59,602 nt of DNA, taken from assembly GCF_002699205.1 (NCBI RefSeq), contig NZ_PABT01000019.1, positions 1-59,602 on the forward strand, read 5' to 3'. Below the pieces are notes generated by a model that was given only the letters and a program-made list of their open reading frames with translations, searched no databases and had not been told where the DNA came from. The position numbers and the translations under genes were made by a program. Positions 52,085-59,602 of this stretch are shown here, one piece after another. This stretch comes from Allomuricauda sp. Its GTDB lineage: Bacteria; Bacteroidota; Bacteroidia; Flavobacteriales; Flavobacteriaceae. Positions within the stretch are counted from its first letter, which is position 1; the number at the start of each line of letters is the position of its first letter.

Positions 52085-53072
52085 ATTTATCACAACAAAA
52101 CGTTATGGACTTGTTCAGGTCATCAAATGTAAAATCCAATTTGGACTTTATTTTTTGGCTACTATAGTTCTCTTGATGATATAATCCTCTTGCCATAACT
52201 TTGGTCAACTTTCTTCTTTTGCCAAAAAAATGGCTTCGTACCCAATCCCATCTCCAAAAAAATTCCAGCATAAATTTTGAAACCTCTTTTGTTGGTGGGT
52301 CCACACCCAGTTTTGTCGCTATTTTCTGTAGCAATTGCTTGTAGGTCATATTTTGGTTGACCAGAATGAAGCGTTCGGTATGGATGTTTGATTTCATTAA
52401 TGTGGTCATGGCATTTATAACATCACTTATGGTTACAAATCCAGTGCCACCGGGAATAAAATATTTTTTTCCTTTGGAAGCATAAGTGAAAAAAGTTCCA
52501 CTGCCCGATGTCCAAAACCCAGGCCCAATCACAACTCCGGGGTTGACTATCACTATCGAAAGCCCTTCTTGGGAACCGCGCCATACCTCGAGTTCAGCTT
52601 CATATTTGGAGATTCCGTAGATGGAAGCCCTGGTTTCGTTCCACTCGTTTTCTTCGGTTGTTTCTTTTTGTTTGATACTCGGCCCAACAGCAGCTATGGA
52701 ACTCACATGGCACAGTTTTTTGATGCCATGTTTCAAGGACAGGTTCACAACATTGGCGGTGCCTTGGACATTGGTTCGTTCCAAAGCCTTATAATCTTTT
52801 GGGTCAAAAGAAATCAAGGCGGCACAATGGTATACTTGCTCGACTCCACGAAAAAGGGCATCTAAATCGCCTGGTTCCGTAATATCAGCATGTACCCAAT
52901 CAATTTGCTTGATCAAATGGGATGCATTGTCCGCATAGTACCCAAATACTTTTTGGACTTTTTCTATGGATTCCTTTGTTCTAAAATTGCTCCTGACCTT
53001 GTTTCCATTGCTTATTAAATGAAACAGCAAATGGGAACCGATCAGTCCAGTTCCTCCCGTAACCAAAATCAT
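52068..53072 (-). CDS. NAD-dependent epimerase/dehydratase family protein
   Basis: 334 residues of the extended short-chain dehydrogenase fold. Nucleotide loop MILVTGGTGLIGSHLLFHL; active-site Tyr-Lys in YGISKYEAE with the Ser in HVSSIAAVG. The closest look is to dihydroflavonol-4-reductase or 3-beta-HSD-like members. Substrate unknown. Confidence 0.88.
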   Translation of the reverse strand: MILVTGGTGLIGSHLLFHLISNGNKVRSNFRTKESIEKVQKVFGYYADNASHLIKQIDWVHADITEPGDLDALFRGVEQVYHCAALISFDPKDYKALERTNVQGTANVVNLSLKHGIKKLCHVSSIAAVGPSIKQKETTEENEWNETRASIYGISKYEAELEVWRGSQEGLSIVIVNPGVVIGPGFWTSGSGTFFTYASKGKKYFIPGGTGFVTISDVINAMTTLMKSNIHTERFILVNQNMTYKQLLQKIATKLGVDPPTKEVSKFMLEFFWRWDWVRSHFFGKRRKLTKVMARGLYHQENYSSQKIKSKLDFTFDDLNKSITFCCDKFMEKV

Positions 53073-53127
53073 TTTGTAAAAATACCTATTTGTACCGGAA
53101 ATATTCAGTGAAATGCTAACTTCATTT

Positions 53128-53135
53128 TATATTTG
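53128..53135 (+). promoter_or_regulatory. Candidate -7 box of tyrS
   Basis: TATATTTG (TAnnTTTG) 22 bases before the chosen tyrS ATG; supports that start over the ATG at 53113, which lies upstream of the box. Confidence 0.55.
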
Positions 53136-53157
53136 CAGCTATTCCAAAAAACTGATC

Positions 53158-54453
53158 ATGACGAAGAATTTTGTTCAAGAATTGAAATGGAGGGGAATGG
53201 TGCACGATATAATGCCCGGCGCCGAAGAACATCTTATGGAGGAAATGCGTTCCGCCTATGTTGGGATAGATCCAACAGCGGACTCTCTGCACATTGGCCA
53301 TTTGGTGGGTGTTATGATGCTCAAGCATTTCCAATTGGCTGGCCACAAGCCTTATGCTCTTGTGGGTGGTGCAACGGGAATGATCGGTGATCCATCCGGA
53401 AAATCAGCGGAGCGAAACCTTTTGGATGAAGAAACCTTGCGACATAACCAAGAAGCCTTGAAAAAACAGTTGAGCCGTTTTTTGGATTTTGAAAGTGGTG
53501 AAGCGAATGCTGCCGTTTTGGTGAACAATTACGATTGGATGAAGAACTTTTCGTTCTTGGAATTTATTCGTGATGTGGGCAAACATATTACCGTAAACTA
53601 TATGATGGCAAAGGATTCGGTAAAAAAGCGCCTTTCTTCGGATGCAAAAGAGGGAATGTCCTTTACCGAGTTTACCTATCAACTGGTTCAAGGGTACGAT
53701 TTTCTTTACCTATACAAAAACCACAACTGCACCCTACAGATGGGCGGTAGTGACCAGTGGGGAAATATTACCACTGGAACGGAACTCATTAGAAGAATTG
53801 GTGGCGGCAAGGGATATGCCCTTACTTGCCCATTGATCACCAAGGGGGATGGAACCAAATTTGGAAAAACCGAAGGTGGCAATGTTTGGTTGGATGCCGA
53901 AAGGACCTCTCCCTATAAATTTTACCAATATTGGTTGAACACCTCCGATGAAGATGCTGAAAAATACATCAAGATCTTTACTTTTTTGAGCAAAGAGGAA
54001 GTTGAAAATTTGGTATCGGAACATAAAGAAGCTCCCCATGCAAGGGCACTTCAAAAAAAATTGGCCGAGGAGATCACGGTTATGGTGCATTCCCAAGAGG
54101 ATTTGGACAACGCCATAAAAGCAAGTAACATTCTTTTTGGGAGATCAACATCCGAGGATCTCAAACAATTGGACGAAAAAACATTTTTGGATGTTTTTGA
54201 TGGGGTTCCACAAGCGGCGGTAAACAGAGAGGAACTTGAGCCAGGGCTGGATATGATCGGTGCGTTGGCTGCCAAGACCGGTTTCTTGGGTTCCAATGGT
54301 GAGGCAAGAAGGGAATTGAAACAAAACTCCATTTCCGTGAACAAGGAAAAAGTGAAAGAGGATTACCTGATAACAGCTTCAGACTTGATCAATGATAAGT
54401 TTGTGCTGCTTCAACGTGGTAAGAAAAACTATTTTGTTCTTGTAGTGGAATAG
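53158..54453 (+). CDS. tyrS: Tyrosyl-tRNA synthetase
   Basis: 431 residues from the ATG at 53158 ([20 protein letters not shown]). The start at 53113 is rejected because a -7 box lies inside that extension. Class I motifs: ADSLHIGHL (HIGH) and KFGKTEGGN (KMSKS equivalent); tyrosine pocket [14 protein letters not shown] and [14 protein letters not shown]-terminal S4-like RNA-binding region (about 365-431). Convergent with the LuxE-like gene; one base lies between the stops. Confidence 0.96.
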   Translation: MTKNFVQELKWRGMVHDIMPGAEEHLMEEMRSAYVGIDPTADSLHIGHLVGVMMLKHFQLAGHKPYALVGGATGMIGDPSGKSAERNLLDEETLRHNQEALKKQLSRFLDFESGEANAAVLVNNYDWMKNFSFLEFIRDVGKHITVNYMMAKDSVKKRLSSDAKEGMSFTEFTYQLVQGYDFLYLYKNHNCTLQMGGSDQWGNITTGTELIRRIGGGKGYALTCPLITKGDGTKFGKTEGGNVWLDAERTSPYKFYQYWLNTSDEDAEKYIKIFTFLSKEEVENLVSEHKEAPHARALQKKLAEEITVMVHSQEDLDNAIKASNILFGRSTSEDLKQLDEKTFLDVFDGVPQAAVNREELEPGLDMIGALAAKTGFLGSNGEARRELKQNSISVNKEKVKEDYLITASDLINDKFVLLQRGKKNYFVLVVE

Positions 54454-54454
54454 T

Positions 54455-55441
54455 TCACAACACCATCAAGTTGCATCCTCTGATATCAGAATCATCAAAT
54501 CGGCCCAACACTTCAAAAGTTCCATCGGGATAGGTTTTCCCCAAATCTTGTGTGGCGATAAAGGAGCATGAATAGATATTTGCCAGGTCAATAACATTGA
54601 TACCGCCGGTTTTTTCATTAGTTTGAATGGAGAGTGGATCTTCGGTGTCCCGGGTGATTATCTTCATCCAAGGCGGTGTTTGAAAAATTCCATCGCCCTT
54701 GGAGTATGCTTGGGACAAAAGCTCTGTCATCCCGTATTCCGAATGAATTTTGTCCACCCCCAACCCGTTTTTCAGGATTTGGTGAAGTTCCTCACGAATA
54801 AGTTCTTTGCGACGTCCCTTCATGCCCCCGGTTTCCATGACAATGGCGTTTTTTAGTTCCATTGGGAATTGTTCTGCCAGATCCAATAGGGCAAAGGAAA
54901 CTCCAATCAAAAGTGTCTTGGTTCCCGTTTTATCAAGTTCTTGAAGCTTTTGATGAAGTTCCCCAAGATTGTTGAGGTAAAACCCACTGTCCGGATGTCT
55001 GGATTCTTGAATGAGTCTATCCACCATATAGATTAAAGAGGAGCCTTCCCTTTCCAAGTAAGAAGGTAAAAGGGCCAAGATGCAAATTTCTCTTGGTGAA
55101 CCGTAAAATACATTGAAAGCTTTCAAAAAACTTTCCTCATATAACTGGAGGGATGGAACAAGGTGTTTACTGGTTGTGCTCTGTGTGGTGCCACTACTTG
55201 TGAATATGGTTTCAGGTGTTTTCTGGATGGAAAGTACCTTGTGTGTTTTGAAGAATGAGATGGGCAAAAAAGGAATGTCCCAATATTTGGAAACGTTTCC
55301 GGGAGATTTTTTTAAATGGTCACAAAATGTCCTGTAAACGGTATTGCCCGCATATTGAAAACGAAAAATATCCAATGCCAAATTATCAAATTCTTCTGCA
55401 TTGTGGTCATTGAAAATCCGATGGGTGTCAAACTGCTTCAT
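54455..55441 (-). CDS. LuxE-like acyl-protein synthetase / acyltransferase
   Basis: 328 residues matching the LuxE group of the adenylate-forming superfamily: PFLPISFFKTHKV, TIFTSSGTTQSTTSKH (the phosphate-binding TSSGTT), SEYGMTELLSQAYS and the C-terminal GRFDDSDIRGCNLMVL. In luminous bacteria LuxE activates fatty acids, but no luxC, luxD or luxAB is here, so bioluminescence is not implied. In Bacteroidota such genes occur alone; the acyl or aryl substrate is unknown. Confidence 0.85.
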   Translation of the reverse strand: MKQFDTHRIFNDHNAEEFDNLALDIFRFQYAGNTVYRTFCDHLKKSPGNVSKYWDIPFLPISFFKTHKVLSIQKTPETIFTSSGTTQSTTSKHLVPSLQLYEESFLKAFNVFYGSPREICILALLPSYLEREGSSLIYMVDRLIQESRHPDSGFYLNNLGELHQKLQELDKTGTKTLLIGVSFALLDLAEQFPMELKNAIVMETGGMKGRRKELIREELHQILKNGLGVDKIHSEYGMTELLSQAYSKGDGIFQTPPWMKIITRDTEDPLSIQTNEKTGGINVIDLANIYSCSFIATQDLGKTYPDGTFEVLGRFDDSDIRGCNLMVL

Positions 55442-55468
55442 TCGAGGGTAAAAGTACCCAAAAATAAA

Positions 55469-55492
55469 AAAGCCCTTTGTGAAAAGGGCTTT
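55469..55492 (-). terminator. Terminator after the small T9SS protein gene
   Basis: AAAGCCCTTT / AAAGGGCTTT stem with a 4-nt loop, 18 bases past the stop at 55510 on the minus strand; A and T runs on both sides. Confidence 0.75.
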
Positions 55493-55509
55493 AAAAATGT
55501 GTTGTTGTT

Positions 55510-55833
55510 TTATTTTACGACCAATTTTCGGGTCATTGTTTTTTTGCGTTCCGTTACTTGGAGTACATAAACCCCGGGAACCAATCTAGATATGTCCAAA
55601 GTGTTTGTTGTGATTCTATTGGTCAGAACCACTTCACCAAAAACATCATAGATCTTGATTTCTTTGGTCCCATTGGTTTCCGTCGTAATATATACCTCAC
55701 TCCCATAAGCGGGATTGGGATACATTTTAAAACCCTTGAGCTCCTGTACCGGCTCAGAGTTCACCGTCACCAGATCTTGACCGAAAGAAAGTAGTGGTAA
55801 AGACATAAGTAAAACAAAGTAGATTTTCTTCAT
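55510..55833 (-). CDS. Mini T9SS protein: signal peptide plus type A sorting domain only
   Basis: 107 residues. Signal peptide 1-19 (LLSFGQ), a 14-residue spacer, then a T9SS type A C-terminal domain: FKMYPNPAYGSEVYITT, IKIYDVFGEVVL, LDISRLVPGVYVLQV and the basic end RKLVVK. Usually this domain directs large cargo through T9SS and is cut off. Here there is almost no cargo. A similar protein is coded 150 bp upstream. Function unknown. Confidence 0.88.
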   Translation of the reverse strand: MKKIYFVLLMSLPLLSFGQDLVTVNSEPVQELKGFKMYPNPAYGSEVYITTETNGTKEIKIYDVFGEVVLTNRITTNTLDISRLVPGVYVLQVTERKKTMTRKLVVK

Positions 55834-55981
55834 AAAAAGCAGATTTGGGGTATATGTGCAATATAAAAGTAGGTAAACAGGGCATTGTTGACCATATTAT
55901 GTTGTGAAAACACTAAAACAGGTGGTAAAGCGTTGAAAGCTGTTGTTTAGGGAATTAAGGAGGGAGACAATACGGGGCAAA

Positions 55982-56293
55982 CTACTTCACAATGAGCTTT
56001 CTAGTGGCCACTTTGTTTTTTTCAAAAACCCTTAAAATGTAGACGCCTTTGTCCAATTCGGAAAGGTTGAGTTCCCGACCTAAAATAGTGGTTTGGAGTA
56101 CTTGAGTCCCCAATACATCAAAAACAAGAATTTTTTTTGGTGCGTTCAATACCGTTTCTATGTATACCTTGCCTTGTGTAACTGGGTTGGGATAGAGCTT
56201 GAACCCGTCAATATCCGCACTGGATTTTGCGTTTTCTTGAGAAAACCCAAGTGCACATACGAAAAAGAGAATGACAAGGTAAAAGTGCTTCAT
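55982..56293 (-). CDS. Mini T9SS protein: signal peptide plus type A sorting domain only
   Basis: 103 residues: signal peptide 1-19 (ALGFSQ), a spacer of ten residues, then FKLYPNPVTQGKVYIET, ILVFDVLGTQVLQ, LNLSELDKGVYILRV and RKLIVK. It is a clear paralogue of the protein at 55510-55833. Both follow the large TonB receptor gene in the same direction, but a terminator separates them from it. Confidence 0.88.
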   Translation of the reverse strand: MKHFYLVILFFVCALGFSQENAKSSADIDGFKLYPNPVTQGKVYIETVLNAPKKILVFDVLGTQVLQTTILGRELNLSELDKGVYILRVFEKNKVATRKLIVK

Positions 56294-56391
56294 AAGTTAA
56301 TGGTTACAAACGGTATGCCACAAATATATAAAAATTACGTTGCGAACGTGGAACCGTTTGACGAATAGGAGGTTACTTTTCGATGAAATGC

Positions 56392-56430
56392 AAAAAAGAA
56401 GCCCCCGAAATTTGTGGGGGCTTTCTTTTT
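56392..56430 (-). terminator. Terminator after the large TonB receptor gene
   Basis: AAGCCCCC / GGGGGCTT stem extended by A/T pairs, 9-nt loop, 19 bases past the receptor stop on the minus strand. Confidence 0.85.
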
Positions 56431-56448
56431 AAACTTGATTTTCCAATC

Positions 56449-59268
56449 TTAAAAATTTAGGCTGTACCCCAAAGAAAATGACATTCCAGGCTCCCTAAAA
56501 GAGAAATTTTCTTTGGTCGCCCCATAAGATTCATACAAGCTGACCCTATCGTCATTTAGAATGTTATTGGCTTTGAAACTGATTTTGGAACGTTGTTCCT
56601 TTCCGATGGTTTTGGAGAAATTGAAGTTTAAACTATGGAACGGCTGTGTGTATACATCTGGGTTCTGTCCAAACCCAACCACTTCCAAGGTCTTTCCTTG
56701 AACATTATAGAAAATTCCGGTTTCCAAGCCCATTTCCCTGTTGTCGTAATTTAATCCTGCATTGATCAAAAAGGGAGACTGACCTTGTAGTTCCCTACTA
56801 CCGTCAATGGTTTCCCCGTCCCTTGCGAAGATTTGACGGGATTCATATTCCTGATTTTCCCCTCGAGCCATATCGATTTTGGAATCGATTAGGGATAGGT
56901 TAAGGTTTATACTGAGGTCTTCCAATCCTTCGGATATAAATCCAAGGTTTTTCCTTGACTCCAATTCAACACCTAAAACGGTTGCCGAAGGTGCGTTCCT
57001 TGGGGTAAACTGGTTCGGAGCGGTAATGTCGTAGGCTACAATTTCTATCGGATCGTCGAACTTTTTGTAAAAGCTACTGATTGCCAACATTTGCGCCTTA
57101 TCTCCAAATACCTCGAACCTAAAATCAAAATTATCTATATAGGTGGGTTCAAGGTCCAGGTTTCCTAGGAAAAGGACCCCGGTCAATAAATCTGGAATCT
57201 GTACAATGGAAAGTTCTTTAAAACTTGGACGGGCCGTTGTTCTGGAATAGGAAAGCCTAAAGTTGATGTCTTCCTTAAACTCATATATGAGGTTTGCCGA
57301 AGGGAAAAAGTCCAAAACATCAATGGTCTTCTCCTTGTCATATATTTGGGTTCCCGAATTGTTCTGTCCCGTAAAATAAGTGGTAAACTGTTCAGCTCTT
57401 AGACCTAGGATAGCTCTAAATTTTTCAGCAAATTTAAATTCATTGGAAAGGTAGAACGCCATGGTGTTCTGTTCAGAATCGAAACTGTTGGCCGGCTGAT
57501 AATTACCTCTTATATAAGATCCTGAATTGTTTTCAAGTGTCCATACATTTTCATCTGCCAAAATTGCATCCGGATCTCCGTTGAGATCGGCGGTGGAGAA
57601 ATTAAAAAATGCTATGTTGTAGTTGTAGATGCTGTAGTCCCTTTGTTTATAGCTGTATAAGCCTCCAAATTTGAACATGGATTTGTTTCCGAAAAGTTCA
57701 TAGCTTTTGGAGAAATCGATTTTCCCGACGGCATTCACTTCCTTTAAGTCACGCCATAATCGTATTGGAAAACCTGTATCGGAGCTTATGGTATAGGTGT
57801 CAGGGTTGACAATAAATGTGGTTAACCTTACATCTTTGTCCTGTACGCTCGATAGGGTTGGGGACAGACTCCATTCTGTTACAAAAGAAGCATTCTCTGA
57901 GGTGTGTTTACCTGAAAGGAGCAGATTGGAAACTGAACGTTCCGAGTATTCCAAGTTGTCCTTGATCACATCTACCGCATTGGAAATCTCTGTACGCTGA
58001 TCAAACAAAGCAGCTCTGGATTCGCCATTTTGAATATGTAATAAGTTTAACCGGTATTTGGATTTTCCAGTCTTGTAGGAAAGACCGGTAAGTGCAGATG
58101 CCAGCACATTGTTGGTTCCTAAATCCCCGCGTTGCCTTCTGTCGAATCGTAGTTCGTAAACATCACTTTCGGCAGCTTTTTGATAGATACCGTTTTCAAA
58201 GCCTTCATAAAAGGTGGTTGTATTCTTATAATCAAGAGATGCGATGAAACCTAAGGTGTTTTCACCCACATTGAATTGGTTTCCATAACTGAAGCCCAAA
58301 CTAAAATCTGGCCTTGAAGTTTGTTGCTCGGTGGCCATTGTTGGGTCAAAAGAACGGGTTATGCCTTCCAAAGCACTGTTGTTTTGTGAATCCGAAGGGC
58401 TGGGTACATCGGCCTTGGGTGAAATAGGCAGTTCCCTTGTGCCATCATCAAACCCTAGAAAATCGGTGGCACCACCTTCATAACTTAGATAATTGTCGTT
58501 AAAATGCATGGAAGGGTTGTAGCCCATCGATACGGAGAACGACATTTGTTTTTGTGTAGGAAAATCTTTGGTGACTATATTCACCACGCCACCGGTAAAA
58601 TCGGCGGGCAATTCTGCGGAGGCAGATTTCAAGACAATCACATTTTCCAATATGTTGGTCGGGAATATGTCCATTTGTACGGTATTCTTATCCGGGTCTA
58701 ATCCAGGAATATCCATTCCGTTCAAAATGGATTTGGTGTAGCGATCTCCCAATCCCCTGACATATACATATTTTCCCTCTTGCACCGATACACCTGGGAC
58801 TCTTTTGATGGCTGAGGCAATATTGCTGGCACCTGATGCTTTAATGGCCTCCAATGATAATCCGTCCATAAGGGTAACAGAGTTTTTTTGCAGGTTTAGT
58901 ACAGAGGCCTCCGTGTTTTTTCTAACCGTTGTGGTGAGTACAACCTCATCCAATTGGGACGTAGCGGGATGTAAGGTTACATTGAGGTTGACTGTTTGGT
59001 TTGCCTCGACAACTACATCGGTTACTTCTTGTGTGTTATATCCGAGGAAAGAGAAAGTAACGGTGTAGATTCCAGGCTCTACATCCATGCTATAGGCTCC
59101 TTCAAAATCTGAAGTGGCTCCCACAGAGGTTCCTTTTAACAAGACATTGGCGAACGGGAGTATGTCATTAAACTCGCCATCCATGATTTTACCACTAATG
59201 GTTCCTGTTTGGGCAAACCCCAAATAGGATAGACAGAAGGTAGTTATCAGGAGAATTTTTTTGATCAT
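56449..59268 (-). CDS. TonB-dependent receptor with N-terminal carboxypeptidase-like domain
   Basis: 939 residues from the ATG at 59268 (MIKKILLITTFCLSYLGFAQ, a signal peptide); an ATG seven codons earlier gives a worse one. Residues about 22-110 form the CarboxypepD_reg-like beta domain (GTISGKIMDGEFNDILPFAN), then the plug with a TonB-box-like LDEVVLTTT and VRGLGDRYTKSILNGMDIPG, and a barrel ending FSLGYSLNF. It is not SusC-like; no SusD lies nearby. Substrate unknown. The truncated gene upstream on the same strand may be its partner. Confidence 0.9.
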   Translation of the reverse strand: MIKKILLITTFCLSYLGFAQTGTISGKIMDGEFNDILPFANVLLKGTSVGATSDFEGAYSMDVEPGIYTVTFSFLGYNTQEVTDVVVEANQTVNLNVTLHPATSQLDEVVLTTTVRKNTEASVLNLQKNSVTLMDGLSLEAIKASGASNIASAIKRVPGVSVQEGKYVYVRGLGDRYTKSILNGMDIPGLDPDKNTVQMDIFPTNILENVIVLKSASAELPADFTGGVVNIVTKDFPTQKQMSFSVSMGYNPSMHFNDNYLSYEGGATDFLGFDDGTRELPISPKADVPSPSDSQNNSALEGITRSFDPTMATEQQTSRPDFSLGFSYGNQFNVGENTLGFIASLDYKNTTTFYEGFENGIYQKAAESDVYELRFDRRQRGDLGTNNVLASALTGLSYKTGKSKYRLNLLHIQNGESRAALFDQRTEISNAVDVIKDNLEYSERSVSNLLLSGKHTSENASFVTEWSLSPTLSSVQDKDVRLTTFIVNPDTYTISSDTGFPIRLWRDLKEVNAVGKIDFSKSYELFGNKSMFKFGGLYSYKQRDYSIYNYNIAFFNFSTADLNGDPDAILADENVWTLENNSGSYIRGNYQPANSFDSEQNTMAFYLSNEFKFAEKFRAILGLRAEQFTTYFTGQNNSGTQIYDKEKTIDVLDFFPSANLIYEFKEDINFRLSYSRTTARPSFKELSIVQIPDLLTGVLFLGNLDLEPTYIDNFDFRFEVFGDKAQMLAISSFYKKFDDPIEIVAYDITAPNQFTPRNAPSATVLGVELESRKNLGFISEGLEDLSINLNLSLIDSKIDMARGENQEYESRQIFARDGETIDGSRELQGQSPFLINAGLNYDNREMGLETGIFYNVQGKTLEVVGFGQNPDVYTQPFHSLNFNFSKTIGKEQRSKISFKANNILNDDRVSLYESYGATKENFSFREPGMSFSLGYSLNF

Positions 59269-59365
59269 CTTATTTGATTTTAGCAGCAATATTTATTTAA
59301 TAAAATTGTCCAAAGGCTTAATATTTTAAACCTTTGGACATTGTGTTTTTTGTAATTGCTATGGA

Positions 59366-59602
59366 TTACAAAGCACCTTCGGAAGATGCAAAGGTCCAAG
59401 CAAATACAGAGGTGTCTGCTCCATATGTAGCATCATCTGCAGACTCAATGCTTGAGACGTTATCCAAGAATTTGTTGATGTCTGTTGGGTCTAGATCATA
59501 AACCGCATCATCAACCTCAGCGGTCAGGATATCGGCCAAGACAACACCTTCCGGCAATACAACTTCCCAGTTGGAGAAAGTGATCCTGTCGTTTGTAAGT
59601 TC
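59366..59602 (-). CDS. C-terminal fragment of an unidentified protein, 5' end outside the window
   Basis: The frame is open from the right edge (ELTNDRITFSNWEVVLPEGV...) to the stop at 59366, showing 78 residues that end FAWTFASSEGAL. Aromatic and Asp-rich composition suggests a secreted or surface protein. It lies about 100 bp upstream of the large TonB receptor in the same direction, so the two may be co-expressed. I do not recognise the family. Confidence 0.55.
   Translation of the reverse strand, partial: ELTNDRITFSNWEVVLPEGVVLADILTAEVDDAVYDLDPTDINKFLDNVSSIESADDATYGADTSVFAWTFASSEGAL

Noticed and set aside
54455..55441. Bioluminescence operon
   Set aside because: Only a LuxE-like gene is present; no luxA, B, C or D in the neighbourhood.
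56449..59268. SusC/SusD polysaccharide utilisation locus
   Set aside because: The receptor is not of the SusC type in its plug and N-terminal motifs, and no SusD gene or glycoside hydrolase lies beside it in the visible part.
1..59602. tRNA or rRNA genes, CRISPR arrays, prophage, transposase-bearing insertion sequences
   Set aside because: I looked for cloverleaf T-arm patterns, regularly spaced repeats, phage structural genes and transposase motifs and found none.

Overview
The window comes from a member of the Bacteroidota, very probably a marine Flavobacteriaceae close to Muricauda/Allomuricauda. The evidence is the gliding genes gldE and gldD, type IX secretion (T9SS) C-terminal domains, three TonB-dependent receptors, many Bacteroidota-only families (DUF3098, DUF4199, DUF4271, DUF4296, DUF4301, DUF3127), weak Shine-Dalgarno signals, and promoters of the TTG / TAnnTTTG type. 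Almost all of it is ordinary chromosomal housekeeping sequence. I see no prophage, insertion sequence with a transposase, CRISPR array, rRNA or tRNA gene. A partial gene runs off each end.

Layout. 1-3.5 kb (minus): a glycosidase-like lipoprotein, RNase G, a 29-residue basic protein and HU. 3.5-7 kb (plus): mutY-ssb-gldE-gldD. 7-10.1 kb: a lipoprotein, then a likely copper uptake pair (a small Cys/Met membrane protein and an OprC-like outer-membrane receptor). 10.2-13.6 kb: two M16 peptidases. 13.8-15.2 kb: a DUF4199 protein and ribosomal proteins L21 and L27. 15.3-16.5 kb: a D-threonine-aldolase-like gene broken at an (AT)6 tract. 16.6-19.3 kb: DUF3332, ahcY and a phosphopantetheinyl transferase. 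19.3-25.3 kb: a thiamine or vitamin uptake island (MTH1187-type protein, PnuC-type transporter, NadR-like kinase, DUF4301, then a TPP riboswitch and TonB receptor). 25.3-32.8 kb: mixed housekeeping genes (oxidoreductase, greA, HIT, histidine kinase, DUF3127, aat, tag, TonB). 32.8-35.5 kb (minus): ftsX-DUF3098-uppP-truB. 35.6-38.8 kb: leuS carrying an inserted endonuclease-like domain. 39-44.2 kb: amino-acid catabolism (ald, Lrp-type regulator, saccharopine-dehydrogenase-type enzyme), a membrane peptidase and ferritin. 44.2-54.5 kb: pckA, hemD, DUF4271, two glycosyltransferases, pyrC, DUF4296, an epimerase and tyrS. 54.4-59.6 kb (minus): a LuxE-like protein, two tiny T9SS-CTD proteins, a large TonB receptor and a truncated gene.

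The most unusual item is a roughly 430-bp GC-rich element, bounded by imperfect 33-bp inverted repeats and coding for a complete DUF559 (PD-(D/E)XK-type) domain. It sits in frame inside the editing domain of leucyl-tRNA synthetase, so host enzyme and putative endonuclease are one 1075-residue polypeptide. Other points of interest are the dinucleotide-repeat frameshift, the CxxxM/HxM copper signature, the structured greA leader, the repeated inverted motifs upstream of ald, and the two near-cargo-less T9SS proteins.
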